A stretch of DNA of 64,000 bases, taken from positions 87,979 through 151,978 of the forward strand of contig NZ_PUAP01000041.1 in NCBI RefSeq assembly GCF_002947535.1, read 5' to 3'. Of the stretch, positions 54,601 through 63,185 are shown piece after piece; position 1 is the stretch's first letter, and each line of letters starts with the position of its first letter. The notes beneath the pieces were generated by a model. That model made no database searches, had not been told where the DNA came from, and saw only the letters and a list, made by a program, of their open reading frames with translations. The DNA comes from Enterococcus mundtii (GTDB taxonomy: Bacteria; Bacillota; Bacilli; Lactobacillales; Enterococcaceae). The translations under genes were made by a program, and so were the position numbers.

Positions 54601-54972
54601 ATGGAAAATCTACTATCAGATAGTACGATGAGGAAGTCTAGAAGTAAAAAATGGCAAGTTTTATCGGTACTACAAATACTTTTTATTATGAGCTTATCCT
54701 GTTCAACCATAGTCAAGGCGGAAGAGGTGCAGTCCACTCACAATATCAGAGTATCTGGTACGATTGGATCGACTGTTGAAGAAACAAAAGAAAAAAACAA
54801 ACATCAGACACTAGTCGCTGATCTTTCTGCGATCACTCAAAAAAATCTACCCGAAACAGGAACAGTAGTAAATCAACGAATCGTTTTTTTAGGCTATCTG
54901 TTGATTGGTATTTCTGGGGGAGTAGTTTTGTTTTCTAGAAAACGAAACTATCCTATTGAATACTTTAAATGA
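54601..54972 (+). CDS. Small LPETG sortase-anchored protein
   Basis: 123 residues: signal peptide (about 17-40, ending VKA), a mature region of only about 45 residues (STHNIRVSGTIGSTVEET), then LPETG, a hydrophobic helix and a basic tail. The mature part is too short to be an adhesin and may act as a wall-bound dock, as the small LPxTG proteins of WxL operons are thought to do. AGAGG is 10 nt before ATG 54601. Last gene of the locus. Confidence 0.85.
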   Translation: MENLLSDSTMRKSRSKKWQVLSVLQILFIMSLSCSTIVKAEEVQSTHNIRVSGTIGSTVEETKEKNKHQTLVADLSAITQKNLPETGTVVNQRIVFLGYLLIGISGGVVLFSRKRNYPIEYFK

Positions 54973-55023
54973 TCGATCTAGTAGGGAAATGAGCGTTGAA
55001 AAATGACAGAAAACGAGTAAACC

Positions 55024-55053
55024 AAAAAGCCATCCTTTGCGGATGGCTTTTTT
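55024..55053. terminator. Bidirectional terminator closing the T4SS/WxL locus and ponA
   Basis: AAAAAGCCATCC-TTTGC-GGATGGCTTTTTT, with A/T runs on both sides. Confidence 0.92.
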
Positions 55054-55058
55054 GCTGG

Positions 55059-57449
55059 TCAATCACTACTGTTTCTTGACGAAGATCGAGTAGAAGGTGC
55101 AGTTCGTGTCCCGCTGTCACCACCAGCCGCATTTGTATCTTCAGAACTTGGCGGTGTAGCAGAGGATTCGGGTGGTGCTTCCTCACTTGACGATGCTGGT
55201 GGTTCTGTAGAAGGCTGAGTGCTTGGCTCAGTTGGTTCACTGCTTGGTGGTGGTGTCGACTCTTCAGAGCTAGGTTCAGTCGTTGAGCTAGTAGAAGTCT
55301 CAGGAACAGTTTCACTAGTTGAAGACTCAGGAACAGGAGTTACTGGGACGACCGCAGATGAAGAAGGAATCGTCGTTGATGGCACCGTAGCGTTTGAATT
55401 GCCAGATGATGATGCATTTCTAAAGAATAATTCACCACCAGAACGGTACAGTCCGTTAGGCATCGTCCAGTCCGTATTTGTCACATTTGCGGAGACAAAT
55501 TTCATCAATTCGCGATAAACATCTGAAGCTACATCTGTTCCAGTGGAAGTGATCGGAGTCATTTTATCATTGTATCCCGTCCACACAGAAATCGCATAAT
55601 TCGGTGTATAGCCAGCAAATAAAATGTCTGGATAAACGCCAGTCGATGTTCCTAACTTAGCATACTCCTCGTCCGTATAATTAGATGTTCCTGTTTTACC
55701 AGCTTGGATCAAGCCTGGGATTGCGGCATTCGTACCGGTTCCGCGAGTGATCGTGTCTTTCAAGATGTCCGTCACCATGTATGCTGTTTCTTCAGACATT
55801 GCTCTTGTTCCTTCTGGTTCAAACGTTTCTTCCGTGCCATCTTGGAAAACGATCCGATTGACATATTGTGGTTTGTAGTAAGTACCACCATTTGCCAAAG
55901 CAGCGTATGCTGCGGCCATTTTTTCAGAAGAAGCACCGTATTTCGTCCCATCTTGTTGTTCAGTATTACTTGAAATCGCATTTGACTGATGGATCGTGCT
56001 ATATTCGATCCCTAAGCTACTCAAGAACTCAGCCACTTTATCTGAGCCAACTTCATTGAAGAGCTTGACAGCCGGGACGTTTCTTGAGAGGTATAACGCT
56101 TGGCGCAAGGTGACCATTCCCATGTAACGGTTGTCCCAGTTCGAAACAGGAATAGAAGTTCCTTCATAATTGTAAGGTGCATCGGCGATCAGTTTGCCAG
56201 TAGAATAGTTCAATTCTTCAAATGCTGGTGCGTAGTCAGTGATCGGTTTCATGGTTGAACCAAAGTCACGAGAGGTATTAACAGCCAAGTTATTACCTAA
56301 AGCGACATCATCCGGAATATTTCTTCCACCGATCTGCGCGGTGACTTGTCCAGTATTGACATCGATCAACGTAGTAGCAACTTGCATTTGATCGTCAGGG
56401 TAGGCAACATATTGATCCGTATTCACCACATCGTATAAGTGTTTCTGTGCATTCAAGTCTAAGTTCGTGTAAATGTCTAAGCCATCGGTGTAGACATTCT
56501 TATCTGTTTTAGCATGGACTTCATTGATGACCTCTTTGACATAATTATCGACGATTCTTGTATTGGTGTCTTCTTGTGTTAATTCTTGCAACCCATCCGT
56601 GATCGGTGTATTGATCGCTGTATCGTACTCTGTTTGAGAGATTTTTTCATTTTGGAGCATCGTATACAAGACAGTGTCACGGCGTTTTTTTGCTTGCTCT
56701 GGAAACTGATAAGGATCATAAGCTGACGGTGCTTGCGGCATTCCTGCTAAAAGCGCGGTTTGTGGTAGATTCAATTCGCTTAATGTTTTTCCAAAGTAAG
56801 ATTGAGCCGCTGTTTCCATGCCGTAAAGACCGTTAGACATATAGACTTTGTTGACATAATAGGTCAGTATCTCTTGTTTTGATTTCGTCTGTTCCAGCCT
56901 GACAGCCATCCAGGCTTCTTGGGCTTTACGCCTGATTGTTTGGTCTTCGGTACTAGTCGAGAAGAAAGAGAGCTTGATCAGCTGCTGAGTCAACGTACTA
57001 CCACCTTGTAAGCCGCCAGATGTAAAGTTGGATAATGCCGCACCGATGATCCGGACAGGGTCAACACCGATATGTTTGTAAAATCTTCGGTCTTCGACTG
57101 AAACGATGGCATCTTCAAGTGTCTTTGGTAGTTCGTTGGCAGAAATTTTTTCTCTTTTTTCCGCCCCTAGATCTTCAAATAACTCGCCATCTTTCGTATA
57201 AAGTTTTGACGAAACTGTTGCATCCAGTTTTTCGTCTGTCAGAGCAGGAGCATCTTTGGCATAAAACCAAAAAAGTCCGACCCCTGCGAGAAAAGCGACA
57301 CAGATCAAGGAAAGACCAATTAAAAGAATACGTGTGATCAATCCTTTTCGATCTTTTCCAGTGCCTTTTTTCGTTGATTGTTTTCCTCTTTTCTTTGGAG
57401 AAGAAGAGGAGGTGCTTCGTTTAGAAGATCTCGTTTGATTAGTTGGCAT
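55059..57449 (-). CDS. ponA: Class A penicillin-binding protein 1A
   Basis: 796 residues. Basic Ser/Lys-rich cytoplasmic tail, transmembrane helix (about 38-62), GT51 glycosyltransferase domain with catalytic Glu119 (VEDRRFYKH) and GGSTLTQQ, and transpeptidase domain with Ser398-x-x-Lys401 (GSTMKP), SSN and KTGTSN. It polymerises and cross-links peptidoglycan. The C-terminus is about 90 residues of Ser/Pro/Thr/Glu low complexity. ATG 57449 overlaps the recU stop by 11 nt with GAAGGAG upstream; the ATG at 57467 would put that RBS inside the gene. recU-ponA is the standard Firmicutes operon. Confidence 0.95.
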   Translation of the reverse strand: MPTNQTRSSKRSTSSSSPKKRGKQSTKKGTGKDRKGLITRILLIGLSLICVAFLAGVGLFWFYAKDAPALTDEKLDATVSSKLYTKDGELFEDLGAEKREKISANELPKTLEDAIVSVEDRRFYKHIGVDPVRIIGAALSNFTSGGLQGGSTLTQQLIKLSFFSTSTEDQTIRRKAQEAWMAVRLEQTKSKQEILTYYVNKVYMSNGLYGMETAAQSYFGKTLSELNLPQTALLAGMPQAPSAYDPYQFPEQAKKRRDTVLYTMLQNEKISQTEYDTAINTPITDGLQELTQEDTNTRIVDNYVKEVINEVHAKTDKNVYTDGLDIYTNLDLNAQKHLYDVVNTDQYVAYPDDQMQVATTLIDVNTGQVTAQIGGRNIPDDVALGNNLAVNTSRDFGSTMKPITDYAPAFEELNYSTGKLIADAPYNYEGTSIPVSNWDNRYMGMVTLRQALYLSRNVPAVKLFNEVGSDKVAEFLSSLGIEYSTIHQSNAISSNTEQQDGTKYGASSEKMAAAYAALANGGTYYKPQYVNRIVFQDGTEETFEPEGTRAMSEETAYMVTDILKDTITRGTGTNAAIPGLIQAGKTGTSNYTDEEYAKLGTSTGVYPDILFAGYTPNYAISVWTGYNDKMTPITSTGTDVASDVYRELMKFVSANVTNTDWTMPNGLYRSGGELFFRNASSSGNSNATVPSTTIPSSSAVVPVTPVPESSTSETVPETSTSSTTEPSSEESTPPPSSEPTEPSTQPSTEPPASSSEEAPPESSATPPSSEDTNAAGGDSGTRTAPSTRSSSRNSSD

Positions 57450-58080
57450 TCTTTGGTTCTCCTTCATTAGATTCTAAGTACTGATCGATTGCTTGCAAGT
57501 ATGGAACACGAGGGGCAAAGCCATTTGGAATCTCGATCCCTAGTTTTTCGATCAATGAAAGCGGCAAGGATTTCCTTCCTTGTGCCTGTTGTTCGTGCCA
57601 ATAGTGGACTAGATGTGTACTATCTAAATAAAAACAACGCTGTAAGGTAGAAAACCATAAAAGGACAAAACAGATTCCTCCTTGTTTTTGACAAGCTTCC
57701 ATATGTGAGATTTGATGAGGATGAAAATTTTTAAATGGAAATGAAGTTTTGTTTTTTGTCTCTTTTGCTTCAAAATCCAAATAGAAACCTCGATAGACAC
57801 CGTTATAATCAGTTGTGGAAGCTTGTGTAAAATAAGCTTCTTTAATGACAGCGGCACTACGTCGAGGGTAGTCAACTTTTACGATTTGAACCGGTGTTGG
57901 CTTTTTATGGATAACGGCCATTTGATGTGCCAGATAATACTCGTTGCTTTCATTGATGGCTTCTTCAAATCGCATGCCGCGATTGCCAAACTCCGTATGT
58001 GGGTTCCTTTTTACTTGTTTTTTTTCTTTGGACGAGGCATCCTTGATATAAGGACGGCCATTTGGATAGCGTAAAACCAT
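57439..58080 (-). CDS. recU: Holliday junction resolvase RecU
   Basis: 213 residues, with RYPNGRPY at the start and the nuclease core FYLDFEAKETKNKTSFPFKN (acidic pair plus Lys) that is diagnostic of RecU. It resolves four-way junctions in recombination and chromosome segregation in Firmicutes. First gene of the recU-ponA operon, overlapping ponA by 11 nt. Divergent from ypsA with a 64-nt shared promoter region. AGGAGAG precedes the ATG. Confidence 0.95.
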   Translation of the reverse strand: MVLRYPNGRPYIKDASSKEKKQVKRNPHTEFGNRGMRFEEAINESNEYYLAHQMAVIHKKPTPVQIVKVDYPRRSAAVIKEAYFTQASTTDYNGVYRGFYLDFEAKETKNKTSFPFKNFHPHQISHMEACQKQGGICFVLLWFSTLQRCFYLDSTHLVHYWHEQQAQGRKSLPLSLIEKLGIEIPNGFAPRVPYLQAIDQYLESNEGEPKNAN

Positions 58081-58144
58081 GATCGAATCACTCTCCTAGG
58101 CCACATTATAGCAAAAAAGCACAGAGAAAGAAAAGGAAACTGGA

Positions 58145-58684
58145 ATGGATACAATAAAAGTAATGTATATCTCTGGTTATCGCAGTTTTGAATTAGGCAT
58201 ATTCAAAGATAATGACCCTAAAATGACAGTTATTAAAAAAGTTTTAAAAAATGAATTGACCCAATTGGTGGAAGAAGGATTGGAATGGGTGATCATTAGT
58301 GGGAACTTAGGCGTCGAATTATGGGCAGGTGAAGTCGTCGCTGAAATGAAGACGGATTATCCAGAGTTGAAGCTTGGGATCATCTATCCATTTGCAGAGT
58401 TTGGCAATGGTTGGAATGAGAACAATCAGGAAAAGAAAAGACTGGTAGAACAGCTTTCTGACTATCGTGAGTCGGTAAGTCACCAACCCTATCAATCACC
58501 GAGTCAACTGAGGAATCACACCCAGTTTATTTTACAACATACAGATGGGACACTATTGATTTATGATCCAGAATATCCTGGAAAAACAGACTATTTTTTT
58601 AAGGATGCACAAAAATACCAAGGGAGTCATCCTTATGAGATTCGAACCGTCAGCATGGATGATTTGCAAAATTTTAGTGAATAA
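58145..58684 (+). CDS. ypsA: YpsA-family (DUF1273, SLOG-like) protein
   Basis: 179 residues of the YpsA/DUF1273 family: MYISGYRSFELGIF, VIISGNLGVELWAGE (Rossmann-type SLOG nucleotide-binding loop), LGIIYPFAEFGNGWNE, and TLLIYDPEYPGKTDYF. B. subtilis YpsA influences cell division and sits beside gpsB (ypsB) and recU/ponA, exactly as here. The biochemical activity is unknown; SLOG relatives bind nucleotides. Confidence 0.92.
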   Translation: MDTIKVMYISGYRSFELGIFKDNDPKMTVIKKVLKNELTQLVEEGLEWVIISGNLGVELWAGEVVAEMKTDYPELKLGIIYPFAEFGNGWNENNQEKKRLVEQLSDYRESVSHQPYQSPSQLRNHTQFILQHTDGTLLIYDPEYPGKTDYFFKDAQKYQGSHPYEIRTVSMDDLQNFSE

Positions 58685-58697
58685 AATAATATAGTGT

Positions 58698-58726
58698 TTG
58701 ATTTATCAAGTCTTTTCCGATACAAT
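58698..58726 (+). promoter_or_regulatory. gpsB promoter
   Basis: TTGATT (58698-58703), a 17-nt spacer, TACAAT (58721-58726), 47 nt before the gpsB start. Confidence 0.6.
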
Positions 58727-58773
58727 AAAAAAGTAGAAACGTTAATACGTAAATGAGAACTAGAGGTGTAAAT

Positions 58774-59187
58774 ATGGCGAATTTGATTTATAGTCCTAAA
58801 GACATTTTACAACAAGAATTCAAAACAAAAATGCGCGGATATGATCCGATCGAAGTAGACGAATTCTTAGACAATATTATCAAAGATTACGAGAATTACA
58901 GCAAACAACTCCTTGCTTTACAAGAAGAAAACGATAAATTAAGTGCAAAAGTCGCTCAATTATCGAAAAACCAAGGAGCAGCTCCAAGTCGTGCACAACA
59001 AACAGAAACTCCGAAAAGTGCGGCAGTGACGAATTTCGATATTCTAAAACGTCTGTCAAATCTTGAACGTGAAGTATTCGGTAAAAAATTAGATGCACAA
59101 GCAGGCAATGTACCACCAGTAACACCTAATCCAAACAACTATACATCAACAAACGAACATGACAACGAAGCAACACGTCAGTTTTAA
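58774..59187 (+). CDS. gpsB: Cell division regulator GpsB
   Basis: 137 residues, a DivIVA-like protein. N-terminal membrane- and PBP-binding domain (IYSPKDILQQEFKTKMRGYD, VDEFLDNIIKDYE), coiled coil to about residue 70, a Pro/Ser linker, and the C-terminal trimerisation segment FDILKRLSNLEREVFGK. It links division-site synthesis and PBP1 recycling; its partner ponA lies nearby. ATG 58774 with TAGAGGTG is chosen over the ATG seven codons upstream. Confidence 0.94.
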   Translation: MANLIYSPKDILQQEFKTKMRGYDPIEVDEFLDNIIKDYENYSKQLLALQEENDKLSAKVAQLSKNQGAAPSRAQQTETPKSAAVTNFDILKRLSNLEREVFGKKLDAQAGNVPPVTPNPNNYTSTNEHDNEATRQF

Positions 59188-59200
59188 GCAATGAATCGAT

Positions 59201-59584
59201 TTGTGGTTTTCGGGTAATCGCGGTCTGGCTTTGACCAGACTGAGGAAAGTCCATGCTCGCACAGGCTGTGATGCCTGTAGTGTTCGTGCTTAGCGAAAAA
59301 ATAAGCTAAGGTACTCTTTTAGAGTAACGGCAGGAAAACAAGCTAAGGTTTCGGCTATGCTTCAGTATCCTTGAAAGTGCCACAGTGACGAAGCGAACGA
59401 GGAAACTTGTTCGGTGGAACGCGGTAAACCCCTCGAGCGAGCAACCCAAACAACGGTAGGGGCGCTTTTTGTCGGGGAATCAGAACGAGACAAAAGGGCA
59501 GTTGATCTGCAGATAGATGGTTACCGCTTTGTTTTTTCTCCCTGGAAAAACAAAGTACAGAACATGGCTTATAGAAAACCACAT
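59201..59584 (+). ncRNA. rnpB: RNase P RNA (type B)
   Basis: The conserved core GAGGAAAGTCCATGCTCGCAC begins at 59249, and ACAGAA followed by GGCTTA lies near the 3' end. The terminal P1 helix is visible: TGTGGTTTTC at 59202-59211 pairs with GAAAACCACA at 59574-59583. Length of about 384 nt and position between gpsB and the YpsC-type methyltransferase are as in other Firmicutes. It is the catalytic RNA that removes 5' leaders from tRNA precursors. The exact ends are inferred from P1. Confidence 0.93.
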
Positions 59585-59701
59585 CTTCAGGGAATAAATC
59601 GATAGGCAAATATCAGCCTACAAAATCAGTACTAATAATAGCTTTTTCCTACTTCAGGACTTTTCACATAGAAAAGATCGGATGTAGGGGATTTAGAAGA
59701 G

Positions 59702-59811
59702 GGTGTGACGGAAGCGCACAGCTCCAAGAAATAAGCAACAACATACGAAAATAGCTTCTCGTATTTTTGGGTGTTGCTGCTTATTTCCGAAGGGGCTGCT
59801 TCTGCCACACC
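59702..59811. repeat. Long intergenic hairpin (about 110 nt)
   Basis: GGTGTGACGGAAGC (59702-59715) pairs with GCTTCTGCCACACC (59798-59811). Inside it CAGC pairs near GGGGCTG, GAAATAAGCA-ACA pairs with TGTTGCTGCTTATTTC, and ATACGA pairs with TCGTAT. No T-run follows the outer arm. It shares CAGCTCCAAG with the hairpin after obg. Confidence 0.7.
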
Positions 59812-59874
59812 ATTTGTTTGATTATAGAGGACGAATGTCATCATGCCTCTTTTTTGATTGATAAGGAGAATACA

Positions 59875-61044
59875 ATGGATAAAAATAGAGAATTCAATTT
59901 AATAGCGACAGCTGCAAGTGGATTAGAAGCATTAGTAGGAAAAGAACTTAGAGATCTTGGCATCGATTGCCAAGTCGAAAATGGTCGTGCGCGTTTCAAA
60001 GGAACGATGGAAACGATCGCTACAACCAATCTATGGTTACGTACAGCAGATCGTATCAAGATCGTTGTGGGTGAATTTGATGCTCGTACGTTTGATGAAT
60101 TATTCGAGCAAGTCAAAGCGTTACCATGGGAAGACTATCTTCCATTAGACGCATCTTTCCCGGTTGCAGGGAAATCGATCAAATCGACGCTTTATAGTAC
60201 ACCAGACTGTCAAGCCATCACTAAGAAAGCAATTGTTGAAAGACTACGTACGTATTATCATCGTCCGTCTACTGTGCCATTGACAGAAACCGGCGCACAT
60301 TTCCAACTAGAAGTTGCTTTACTGAAAGATCATGTGTTAGTGACCCTTGATACGACTGGTCCAAGTTTGTTCAAACGTGGTTATCGCTTAGAAAAAGGTG
60401 GTGCCCCATTAAAAGAAAATATGGCAGCAGCTTTAGTGATGTTGACGAATTGGCGAAAAGATCGTCCGTTTTATGATCCGGTTTGTGGTTCAGGAACACT
60501 CTGTATCGAAGCTGCACTGATCGGTCATAATATCGCCCCTGGTTTCAATCGTGAATTTGTGTGTGAGACGTGGGATTGGTTCGATCCGACTATCATGGAA
60601 AAAGTTCGTGCAGCAGCAGAAGAACAGGCAGATTATGATATCGAATTAGATATCACTGGGTCTGATATCAATGGTCAATTGATCGGTATCGCCAGAGCCA
60701 ACGCGGAAGAAATCGGTTTAGGAGATTCCATCACCTTCCAACAACGGGCAGTGAAGGACTTCAAAACGGAAAAAGAATATGGCGTGATCGTTGCTAATCC
60801 CCCTTATGGTGAACGCTTAGGCGAAGAAGAATCCGTTCGTCGTCTCTACAAAGAAATGGGTGAGGTTTTCCGCCCATTGAAAACGTGGAGTAAGTACATC
60901 TTGACAAGTGATTTGGCATTTGAAGAATTTTACGGACAAAAAGCGACGAAAAAACGTAAATTGTACAATGGTGCATTGCGCACAGATCTGTTCCAATATT
61001 GGGGAACTCGTCCACCAAGAAAAGAACGGACTGAAAACGAATAA
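59875..61044 (+). CDS. THUMP-domain class I RNA methyltransferase (RlmL/YpsC-like)
   Basis: 389 residues. An N-terminal ferredoxin-like/THUMP domain (about 5-160) and a SAM methyltransferase domain with motif I DPVCGSGTLCIEAAL, acidic motif DINGQLIGIARANA and the catalytic N6/N2-type NPPYGERLG. It resembles the N-terminal half of E. coli RlmL (23S rRNA m2G2445) and B. subtilis YpsC. rRNA guanine methylation is the expected activity, inferred from family. AAGGAG before ATG 59875; the upstream open frame runs through the intergenic hairpin. Confidence 0.9.
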   Translation: MDKNREFNLIATAASGLEALVGKELRDLGIDCQVENGRARFKGTMETIATTNLWLRTADRIKIVVGEFDARTFDELFEQVKALPWEDYLPLDASFPVAGKSIKSTLYSTPDCQAITKKAIVERLRTYYHRPSTVPLTETGAHFQLEVALLKDHVLVTLDTTGPSLFKRGYRLEKGGAPLKENMAAALVMLTNWRKDRPFYDPVCGSGTLCIEAALIGHNIAPGFNREFVCETWDWFDPTIMEKVRAAAEEQADYDIELDITGSDINGQLIGIARANAEEIGLGDSITFQQRAVKDFKTEKEYGVIVANPPYGERLGEEESVRRLYKEMGEVFRPLKTWSKYILTSDLAFEEFYGQKATKKRKLYNGALRTDLFQYWGTRPPRKERTENE

Positions 61045-61125
61045 CTAGGTTACAAGTATGGATACCTAAAAACCATGGTTGGGACTTTAAGACCTTTGAC
61101 CCTATGATTTTTGGAGGACTTGAAA

Positions 61126-61590
61126 ATGAATGAACAAGCAAAAAAGTATTGGAAAGAATTTTGGCAAGGTGAATTCCCTCCAACAGATGTTACTGCAGAG
61201 CAGTGGGGTTGGGAAGGGACACCGATAGCAGATGAGTTGGCAGACTTGATTTTAAAGGGGATCAAAACGGCGTCATGTTCATCATACGACGAATGCCTGT
61301 ATTACGATGAAGACCCTTTGTCTAAAATCGGAAGTTATACCATTGTTTTAAATAGTAAAGACGAACCTGTAGGCATCATAAAATATACAGATATGACGAT
61401 AATGCCGATGAATGAAGTAACAGATGAAATTGCCCGTGCTGAGGGTGAGGGTGATTTGAGCTATGATTACTGGTATAAAGTTCATAAACAATTTTTTAGG
61501 GAGTTAATGCCCCAAATTGGAAAAGAATTTTATGAAGAGATGCCCCTTGCTGTTGAACGGTTTGAATTAATCAACGCAAAAGAAATATAG
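61126..61590 (+). CDS. ASCH-domain protein
   Basis: 154 residues of the ASCH superfamily (PUA-like beta barrel). It has the helical start YWKEFWQGEFPP, ADLILKGIKTASCSSYDECL with the family's Lys-Thr-Ala-Thr-like segment, YTIVLNSKDEPVGIIKYT and the terminal ELMPQIGKEFYEEMPLAVERFEL. Family members act on or bind RNA or modified nucleosides, and some hydrolyse N4-acetylcytidine. The exact role is unknown here. GGAGGA is 7 nt before ATG 61126. Confidence 0.85.
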   Translation: MNEQAKKYWKEFWQGEFPPTDVTAEQWGWEGTPIADELADLILKGIKTASCSSYDECLYYDEDPLSKIGSYTIVLNSKDEPVGIIKYTDMTIMPMNEVTDEIARAEGEGDLSYDYWYKVHKQFFRELMPQIGKEFYEEMPLAVERFELINAKEI

Positions 61591-61653
61591 TAAATGTAAG
61601 TGAGCTATAACTATTGGATAAATGATAACTAGGATAAGTTGGAGGATTTTTGG

Positions 61654-63156
61654 ATGAATGAAAAGGAATTTTTGAAAGAAGTCAAAGAAATCGATTTAAT
61701 GAGTCAAGCGTTAACAGTATTGGACTGGGATATCCAAACAGGCATGCCAGAAAAATCAAGTGAAGAACGCAGTGAAGTCAACAGTTATTTATATGGGCTA
61801 TATTTCTCAAAAAAAGTCGGACCGAAAATCGCAGAAGCAATCGAATACTTCTCTGCGCACCCTGACGAGTTGTCTGAAGTCGGAAAAACGGTTTTTGAGA
61901 AAGTCAAAGAAGACTATGAATTAGAGCATAAAGTACCGGAAGAATTGATGATTGCATTAACTTCTGCGACTTCTAGAGCCCATACAAAATGGCAAGAATC
62001 GCGTGAATCAAAACAATTTGCTGATTTTGAATCCGCATTATCTGAAAATATCAAGATCACAAAACAGTTGATCCCATATTGGCGTAAAGAGGAAAAAACG
62101 GATTATGATGTTCTGTTGAATAAATACGAGCCAGGAATGACAGTTGAGATCTTAGATCAAGTATTTGATCAAGTCAAAGAGGGCATTATGTCCATCCGTC
62201 AAGCCTTAGTGGAAAAAGGAACAGCGCCAGAGACGGATTTTCTCTCACGTAAAATGAAGAAAGAGCAACAAAAACGTTTTGTAGTCGGTGTGATCAAACA
62301 GTTAGGGTATGATTTTTCACGAGGTCGCTTAGATGACACGATTCATCCATTTATGATCGGGATCAATCGTAATGATGTCCGCATCACGACACGTTGGAAT
62401 GAAGAGGACTTCAAAATGGCAACGTTTGGAGTGATTCATGAAGCCGGACACGGAATGTATGAACAAAATATTGATGAAAAATATACGTATACACCAGTAG
62501 GCGAAGGCACATCAATGGGCATCCATGAGTCGCAATCACTTTTCAATGAAATCATTGTCGGCAGCAATCGTAGTTTCTGGGAAAAACAGTACCCATTCTT
62601 CCAAGAGTGTGCTGAAGGAACCTTCGATGATATTTCTTTTGATGATTTCTATCGTTCATTGCAGTATACAAAAGCAAGCTTGATTCGGATCGAAGCAGAC
62701 AGTTTGACGTATCCATTACACATCATTATACGTTACGAGATCGAAAAAATGATGTTCAATGAAGGGTTAGAAGTTGAGAAATTACCAGAAGTATGGAACC
62801 AAAAATATGAAGAGTATTTAGGCATCCGCCCAACAAACGATTTAGAAGGGATCTTACAAGATGTCCATTGGTCAGGTGCAAGTTTTGGTTACTTCCCATC
62901 TTATGCGTTAGGATTTATGTATGCTGCACAATTGTTACATGCAATGAAAAAAGATATCGCTGTTGATGAGATCTTATCTTCTGATGATTATTCACCGATC
63001 AAAGAGTGGATGACAGAAAAAATCCATCAGTACGGTGCATCAAGAAAACCGAATCAATTGATTCAAGATGCAACAGGAGAAGCATTGAATCCGCAATACT
63101 TGATCGATTTTATGCGAAAACTTTACTTTAGTGTTTATGGTGTTGAAGAAGTCTAA
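61654..63156 (+). CDS. Carboxypeptidase Taq-type metallopeptidase (M32)
   Basis: 500 residues, the normal M32 length, almost entirely helical. The zinc site HEAGH is at 262-266 and the family second motif HESQSLF follows. The N-terminal LTVLDWDIQTGMP and the C-terminal DVHWSGASFGYFPSYALG are M32 signatures. It is a cytoplasmic carboxypeptidase that trims C-terminal residues from peptides. ATG 61654 with GGAGG at 61641-61645 is preferred to the ATG five codons upstream. The HD gene follows within 30 nt. Confidence 0.94.
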   Translation: MNEKEFLKEVKEIDLMSQALTVLDWDIQTGMPEKSSEERSEVNSYLYGLYFSKKVGPKIAEAIEYFSAHPDELSEVGKTVFEKVKEDYELEHKVPEELMIALTSATSRAHTKWQESRESKQFADFESALSENIKITKQLIPYWRKEEKTDYDVLLNKYEPGMTVEILDQVFDQVKEGIMSIRQALVEKGTAPETDFLSRKMKKEQQKRFVVGVIKQLGYDFSRGRLDDTIHPFMIGINRNDVRITTRWNEEDFKMATFGVIHEAGHGMYEQNIDEKYTYTPVGEGTSMGIHESQSLFNEIIVGSNRSFWEKQYPFFQECAEGTFDDISFDDFYRSLQYTKASLIRIEADSLTYPLHIIIRYEIEKMMFNEGLEVEKLPEVWNQKYEEYLGIRPTNDLEGILQDVHWSGASFGYFPSYALGFMYAAQLLHAMKKDIAVDEILSSDDYSPIKEWMTEKIHQYGASRKPNQLIQDATGEALNPQYLIDFMRKLYFSVYGVEEV

Positions 63157-63185
63157 AAATTTTCAAATAGAAGGTGAAAGCGGCA

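Noticed and set aside
31223..55060. Integrated conjugative element with att sites
   Set aside because: I looked for an integrase, relaxase and flanking direct repeats and found none; a decisive comparison with other genomes was not possible.
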